Part shown: positions 6,993 to 9,080 of the stretch, piece after piece
Numbering within the stretch: position 1 is the first letter of the stretch
Layout: each line of letters begins with the position of its first letter
DNA from: Porphyromonadaceae bacterium
GTDB lineage: Bacteria > Bacteroidota > Bacteroidia > Bacteroidales > CAMTPD01
Assembly: GCA_003447595.1 (NCBI GenBank)
Contig: DLYT01000090.1
Location: forward strand, 74,450-83,529
DNA length: 9,080 bases
Direction of reading: 5' to 3'
The notes under the pieces: generated by a model
The model's database searches: none
What the model saw: the letters and a program-made list of their open reading frames with translations, nothing else
Told to the model about the DNA's origin: nothing
Translations under genes and position numbers: made by a program

Positions 6993-8357
6993 TTATCTGA
7001 TAGTTGTTCTTTCGCCAATCCAACCGCCGATAGTTACTGTTTTACCATTTTCCAAATCAGGGTGCATAAAGATATCTTCTTTAGATGGCAATGAGCTGCG
7101 GTATCTAGAAATCATTGGATTAACTTGATCTGCACAAGAAGGATCTACAGATCTTGCTTTTTCCAACTTATCAATTACCAAATAGTAAACTACTTTCTGC
7201 ATTACCGGATCACCAGGATAAAGAGAAGCTGCCGATGTTGCATACATTGTTGCAACCAACAAATATGGTGCTGCATAGTTCGGATTAAACTCTACTGCTT
7301 TGTTACAATATTGTCTTGCTTGTGCAAAGTTCTTTTGCTCATAAGACATTACAGCCATGCTATAATACAACTCTGCTTTTTGCAAATTATCTGTTTCCAT
7401 TTGAGCAGATTCTTCGTAGTATTTCATCGCTGTCGAATAATCTTTATTTTTCAAAGCTTGCTTAGCCATACCCATTGCAGACTCAGCAGTTGGTTGAATT
7501 TGGTGTGCATATTTTGCAGCAGCAAGATAAGCATCACTTTCTGTACAACGCATGCGACGCAACAAAGCCAACGATTCTTTTAAAGATTCGATATTTGTTT
7601 TGTTTTCTTCAATCTTAGGACCATAGATCGATTGCAATGTTTCGCAGTCTGCAGCACCACTTGTAGCGAATGCTTGATCAATACCTGCACGAACAGCTTC
7701 AATCTTTTCTACTTCTTTCGCGATATTAGCAGCTTTCATTTTCGCAAGTTGCTGATCTAGATATGCAGTCGAAGTCAAATAGTCTTTGATATAGTTCTCT
7801 TTGTGAGTTTGGTCTGAAGCCAAAATATTCAATGAAGAATACATAAACATAGACATTGCAATAAGATCAGTTTCTTGTTTGAACTCATTTACAACTTCTT
7901 TCGTCCATTTGTATACCTCTTTCGAGTCAGCTTTATCTTTTTTGAATTCGTAGTAGTCTTGTGCCTTGTTTCCTACGATATAATCTTTACCATATTTCTT
8001 ATCATCTCCGAAATACTGAACACGTTTGTCGTACAAATTCATCAATTCCGCGATCAAAGCATCTTTCTTTGCTGGATCCTTTTCATTTTGAATTTGCCAT
8101 GCCAAAATCTTAGCTCCGTACAAATAGATATTCTTTGTAGAACCCGGACACTCATCGTATACAAGTTTCCATGGCTCATAAGCAGACTTAAAGTCTCCTG
8201 ATTTTGCAAACGGAACAAACAAACTGATATTTTTTACGCAACGTGCGCTATCCTCACCACTTCCGTACTGAGTACCATTATCAACGCCTTTTTGCGCGCT
8301 AGCCCCAAATATACCCATCGTGCATCCTAGAGCGATCAAAAAAACCTTCGTTTTCAT
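6993..8357 (-). CDS. Secreted tetratricopeptide (TPR) repeat protein, function unknown
   Basis: This 454-residue protein has a Sec signal peptide (MKTKVFLIALGCTMGIFGASA) with probable signal-peptidase I cleavage before Gln22, so it is periplasmic or outer-membrane associated. The N-terminal half (about 36-260) is helical with TPR-like spacing (SGDFKSAYEPWKLVYDECP at 53-71). Clear TPRs follow at about 293-326 (ALKNKDYSTAMKYYEESA) and 327-360 (YSMAVMSYEQKNFAQARQYC, then AVEFNPN), with a further helical repeat to about 407. The C-terminus is a short non-TPR tail (SSLPSKEDIFMHPD, then GGWIGERTTIR). TPRs mediate protein-protein contacts. Lying between an outer membrane protein gene and lptC, it may act as an envelope scaffold, but this is inference from context only. 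The ATG at 8357 is 45 bases after the upstream stop, and its own stop is 8 bases before lptC. Confidence 0.88.
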   Translation of the reverse strand: MKTKVFLIALGCTMGIFGASAQKGVDNGTQYGSGEDSARCVKNISLFVPFAKSGDFKSAYEPWKLVYDECPGSTKNIYLYGAKILAWQIQNEKDPAKKDALIAELMNLYDKRVQYFGDDKKYGKDYIVGNKAQDYYEFKKDKADSKEVYKWTKEVVNEFKQETDLIAMSMFMYSSLNILASDQTHKENYIKDYLTSTAYLDQQLAKMKAANIAKEVEKIEAVRAGIDQAFATSGAADCETLQSIYGPKIEENKTNIESLKESLALLRRMRCTESDAYLAAAKYAHQIQPTAESAMGMAKQALKNKDYSTAMKYYEESAQMETDNLQKAELYYSMAVMSYEQKNFAQARQYCNKAVEFNPNYAAPYLLVATMYATSAASLYPGDPVMQKVVYYLVIDKLEKARSVDPSCADQVNPMISRYRSSLPSKEDIFMHPDLENGKTVTIGGWIGERTTIR

Positions 8358-8402
8358 TTCGAGAATATTTTATTTAGTCAATGTATTATTAAAAACTAGT
8401 TG
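8358..8402 (-). other. Short intergenic spacer within the envelope operon
   Basis: This 45-base A/T-rich spacer lies between the outer membrane protein stop and the TPR gene start. I see no hairpin with a T tract and no TAnnTTTG element, so readthrough into the TPR gene is likely. Confidence 0.5.
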
Positions 8403-9080
8403 TTACTTAATTTTTTGTTTATAGAACCAACGTTCGTTGAATGTATAGTTGACAGTGAATTTGAAATATTGTTCATCAATCAACTTGCTTATTTCAGGTT
8501 TGATCTTCACATATTCAAAAACAAGATTCACTACCGAACGGTTGTCTAGCATTGGAATACCAAAACCAATACTTGCCCCATACTCATCGTATCCAGAGTT
8601 ATCAATCTTCACATACGAATTGTTCACATAAGCACCTGCTCTATACTTCATGCGCTTAAAGATATTTCGCGCCATTGCATCCGGTGTATATTCACCACCA
8701 AAACCAACACGGAATCTATTATTGAATGCTTCTGAATTATCGAAGAAACGCGTATCTTTCCATTGTTGGTAAAGCACGTCAGCTCCAAACATATATTTAT
8801 CCTTCTTTACAAAAGTAAAACCGGCACCGTAAGAGTTCGGCATATCAAACTTCTGACCACGGATTGTATCTCCTTGATTCTCGCTCGATCCCACAATTGT
8901 ATAATTATAAGAAGTGCCATTAACCTTCATCTTCGGAGAATATACAGCACCCAATGTCAAGCTTTTATCTTTGCCAAATGGTTGTGTATATTGAATACCT
9001 AAGTCGAACTTCATGTCACTTACTCTAACTTTCTGGATATTTGTTGTTGAATAAGCATCTGAACTAGAATAAGCTACTTG
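8403..9080 (-). CDS. FadL-like outer membrane beta-barrel protein (partial, N-terminus outside window)
   Basis: The C-terminal 225 residues of an outer membrane barrel are visible, and the frame is open to the window edge. An internal Met at 9014 is not the true start, because the frame continues upstream of it with coding-like sequence (QVAYSSSDAYSTTNIQKVRVSD). The sequence has alternating beta-strand character with many aromatic residues: KFDLGIQYTQPF, LTLGAVYSPKMKVNGTSYNY, YMFGADVLYQQWKDTRFFDN, MKYRAGAYVNNSYVKIDNSGYDEYGASIGFGIPM and YFKFTVNYTFNERWFYKQKIK. The YRAG, EYG, GFGIP and NERWFYK blocks fit the Bacteroidota branch of OmpP1/FadL/TodX-type proteins, which are often implicated in hydrophobic compound uptake. 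The substrate here is unknown. It heads the visible TPR-lptC-CorC cluster, and further genes of the operon may lie beyond 9080. Confidence 0.78.
   Translation of the reverse strand, partial: QVAYSSSDAYSTTNIQKVRVSDMKFDLGIQYTQPFGKDKSLTLGAVYSPKMKVNGTSYNYTIVGSSENQGDTIRGQKFDMPNSYGAGFTFVKKDKYMFGADVLYQQWKDTRFFDNSEAFNNRFRVGFGGEYTPDAMARNIFKRMKYRAGAYVNNSYVKIDNSGYDEYGASIGFGIPMLDNRSVVNLVFEYVKIKPEISKLIDEQYFKFTVNYTFNERWFYKQKIK

Noticed and set aside
6985..7023. In-frame upstream extension of lptC (13 residues) overlapping the TPR gene
   Set aside because: The later ATG at 6984 gives a normal basic N-terminus and lipobox distance, with an 8-base gap typical of this operon.
7125..7583. A 152-codon plus-strand open frame opposite the TPR gene
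   Set aside because: It lies wholly antisense to a well-supported TPR gene. Its product is Cys/Ile/Phe-rich with no domain-like pattern, as expected of a shadow frame.
8403..9014. Starting the outer membrane protein at the Met codon at 9014
   Set aside because: The frame stays open for a further 22 codons to the window edge. A barrel of only 203 residues without a signal peptide would be too short, so the gene is cut by the window.

Overview
The window comes from an AT-rich chromosome of the phylum Bacteroidota, most likely order Bacteroidales. The genus cannot be fixed from the sequence alone. The evidence is the gene content (a DUF4837 lipoprotein, a lipoprotein-type LptC, a PpiD/SurA-like chaperone ending in Arg-Phe-Tyr, a FadL-like outer membrane protein), the Bacteroides-type promoter elements (TAnnTTTG, with no Escherichia-type -10/-35), and the lack of strong Shine-Dalgarno sequences. 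All eight genes lie on the minus strand, so transcription runs from high to low coordinates. Two genes are cut by the window edges: the outer membrane protein lacks its N-terminus and pdxA lacks its C-terminus. No tRNA, rRNA, mobile element or CRISPR was seen, and no gene-free stretch exceeds 150 bases.

Upstream block (9080 down to 5066): the partial FadL-like outer membrane protein, a secreted TPR protein, LptC (periplasmic component of LPS export) and a CorC/HlyC-type DUF21-CBS membrane protein. Spacings are 45, 8 and 2 bases, so this reads as one envelope-biogenesis operon. A possible weak terminator overlaps the end of the CorC-type gene. It is followed by a 98-base gap with a candidate promoter, then the large membrane-anchored peptidyl-prolyl isomerase/chaperone (4967-2826). 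That gene closes with a strong rho-independent terminator at 2768-2802.

Downstream block (2677 down to 1): rlmN, a DUF4837 lipoprotein and pdxA, spaced by 19 and 15 bases, behind a promoter region with two tandem -7-type elements. This cluster joins an rRNA/tRNA methyltransferase, a lipoprotein of unknown function and a vitamin B6 biosynthesis enzyme. No shared pathway is evident.

This is mostly ordinary conserved chromosome. The points most worth a second look are a strong hairpin with flanking T/A tracts inside the signal-peptide codons of lptC, the replacement of the first parvulin histidine by glutamine in the PPIase domain, and the uncharacterised DUF4837 and TPR proteins. I found no convincing evidence of a new multi-gene system.
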